Shown here: one piece after another, positions 5,375 to 5,469 of the stretch
How positions within the stretch are numbered: the first letter of the stretch is position 1
Layout of the letters: each line of letters starts with the position of its first letter
Assembly (NCBI GenBank): GCA_025934385.1
Contig: JAICYE010000185.1
Coordinates: forward strand, 1 to 5,469
DNA from: Acidimicrobiia bacterium
Lineage (GTDB): Bacteria; Actinomycetota; Acidimicrobiia; IMCC26256; BP-133
DNA length: 5,469 nucleotides
Direction: 5' to 3'
Translations under genes and position numbers: made by a program
The notes under the pieces: generated by a model
Told to the model about the DNA's origin: nothing
The model's input: the letters and a program-made list of their open reading frames with translations, nothing else
The model's database searches: none

Positions 5375-5469
5375 CTAGATGGTTAGTTCCAAGGGGTCGC
5401 GGACCGCGCGACCGTCCACCACGTAGCGCGCGAGAGCGCCCAGGATCGGCGGTGTCGAACACACCCTGA
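5375..5469 (-). CDS. C-terminal end of an unrecognised protein (partial)
   Basis: The minus-strand frame runs from the window edge (first full codon 5467-5465) to TAG at 5377-5375, giving 30 residues: RVCSTPPILGALARYVVDGR, then AVRDPLELTI. The balanced composition (hydrophobic helix-like PILGALARYVV, charged DGRAVRDPLEL) and high G/C at third positions look coding. The stop lies 13 bp before the esterase ATG, with that gene's ribosome site in between, as expected for an operon. Too little is present to name a family. I see no promoter-like pair between here and the esterase. Confidence 0.55.
   Translation of the reverse strand, partial: RVCSTPPILGALARYVVDGRAVRDPLELTI

Noticed and set aside
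5374..5400. TTGGAA-like -35 upstream of the esterase
   Set aside because: No -10-like hexamer at proper spacing before the ribosome site, and the stretch reads as the coding end of the preceding gene.
4330..5469. Long plus-strand open frame opposite the esterase
   Set aside because: It is Gly/Arg/Asp-rich without motifs and is complementary to a recognisable esterase with an intact catalytic triad and ribosome site; it is a high-GC shadow frame.

Overview
The window is very G+C-rich with strong third-position G/C. It looks like a chromosomal segment of a high-GC actinobacterium. Three things suggest this: the Ala/Lys/Pro-rich nucleoid-protein-like tail at the left edge, an LpqC-type secreted esterase, and a promoter that appears to give a leaderless mRNA. 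Gene style would fit an uncultured lineage such as Acidimicrobiia, but that is inference, since there is no rRNA or other taxonomic marker. I see no tRNA, rRNA, CRISPR array, insertion sequence or phage gene.

Left part (1-450): the last 32 codons of a plus-strand gene with an AAPAK-type basic tail, most like an actinobacterial HU (HupB) C-terminus. A strong hairpin at 113-155 follows and can serve both this gene and the convergent small minus-strand gene at 165-389. That small gene encodes a 74-residue protein with two CxxC pairs (zinc-ribbon-like) and an acidic tail, and it contains a perfect 15-bp inverted repeat. A short divergent intergenic region (390-450) carries a probable promoter with an operator-like palindrome between its -35 and -10 elements.

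Middle (451-2236, plus strand): a two-gene unit of a MarR-family repressor and a DHA3/MFS_3-type 12-TM exporter, 10 bp apart. The arrangement is that of an autoregulated efflux operon. The inducer and exported compound cannot be read from sequence.

Right part (2217-5469, minus strand, read right to left): the last 30 codons of an unrecognised protein, then a membrane-anchored or secreted polyhydroxybutyrate-depolymerase/LpqC-like esterase, then a histidine phosphatase, then an iron-sulfur APS reductase (CysH). The last three are joined by two 4-bp ATGA stop/start overlaps. After 69 bp comes a crotonase-superfamily protein with a PaaG-like active site. Its 3' end overlaps the 3' end of the MFS gene by 20 bp.

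I found no clear new multi-gene system. The most interesting points are the compact promoter/operator/leaderless start of marR, the coupling of sulfate-assimilation cysH to a phosphatase and a secreted esterase, the crotonase active-site substitutions, and the double palindrome inside the small zinc-ribbon gene.
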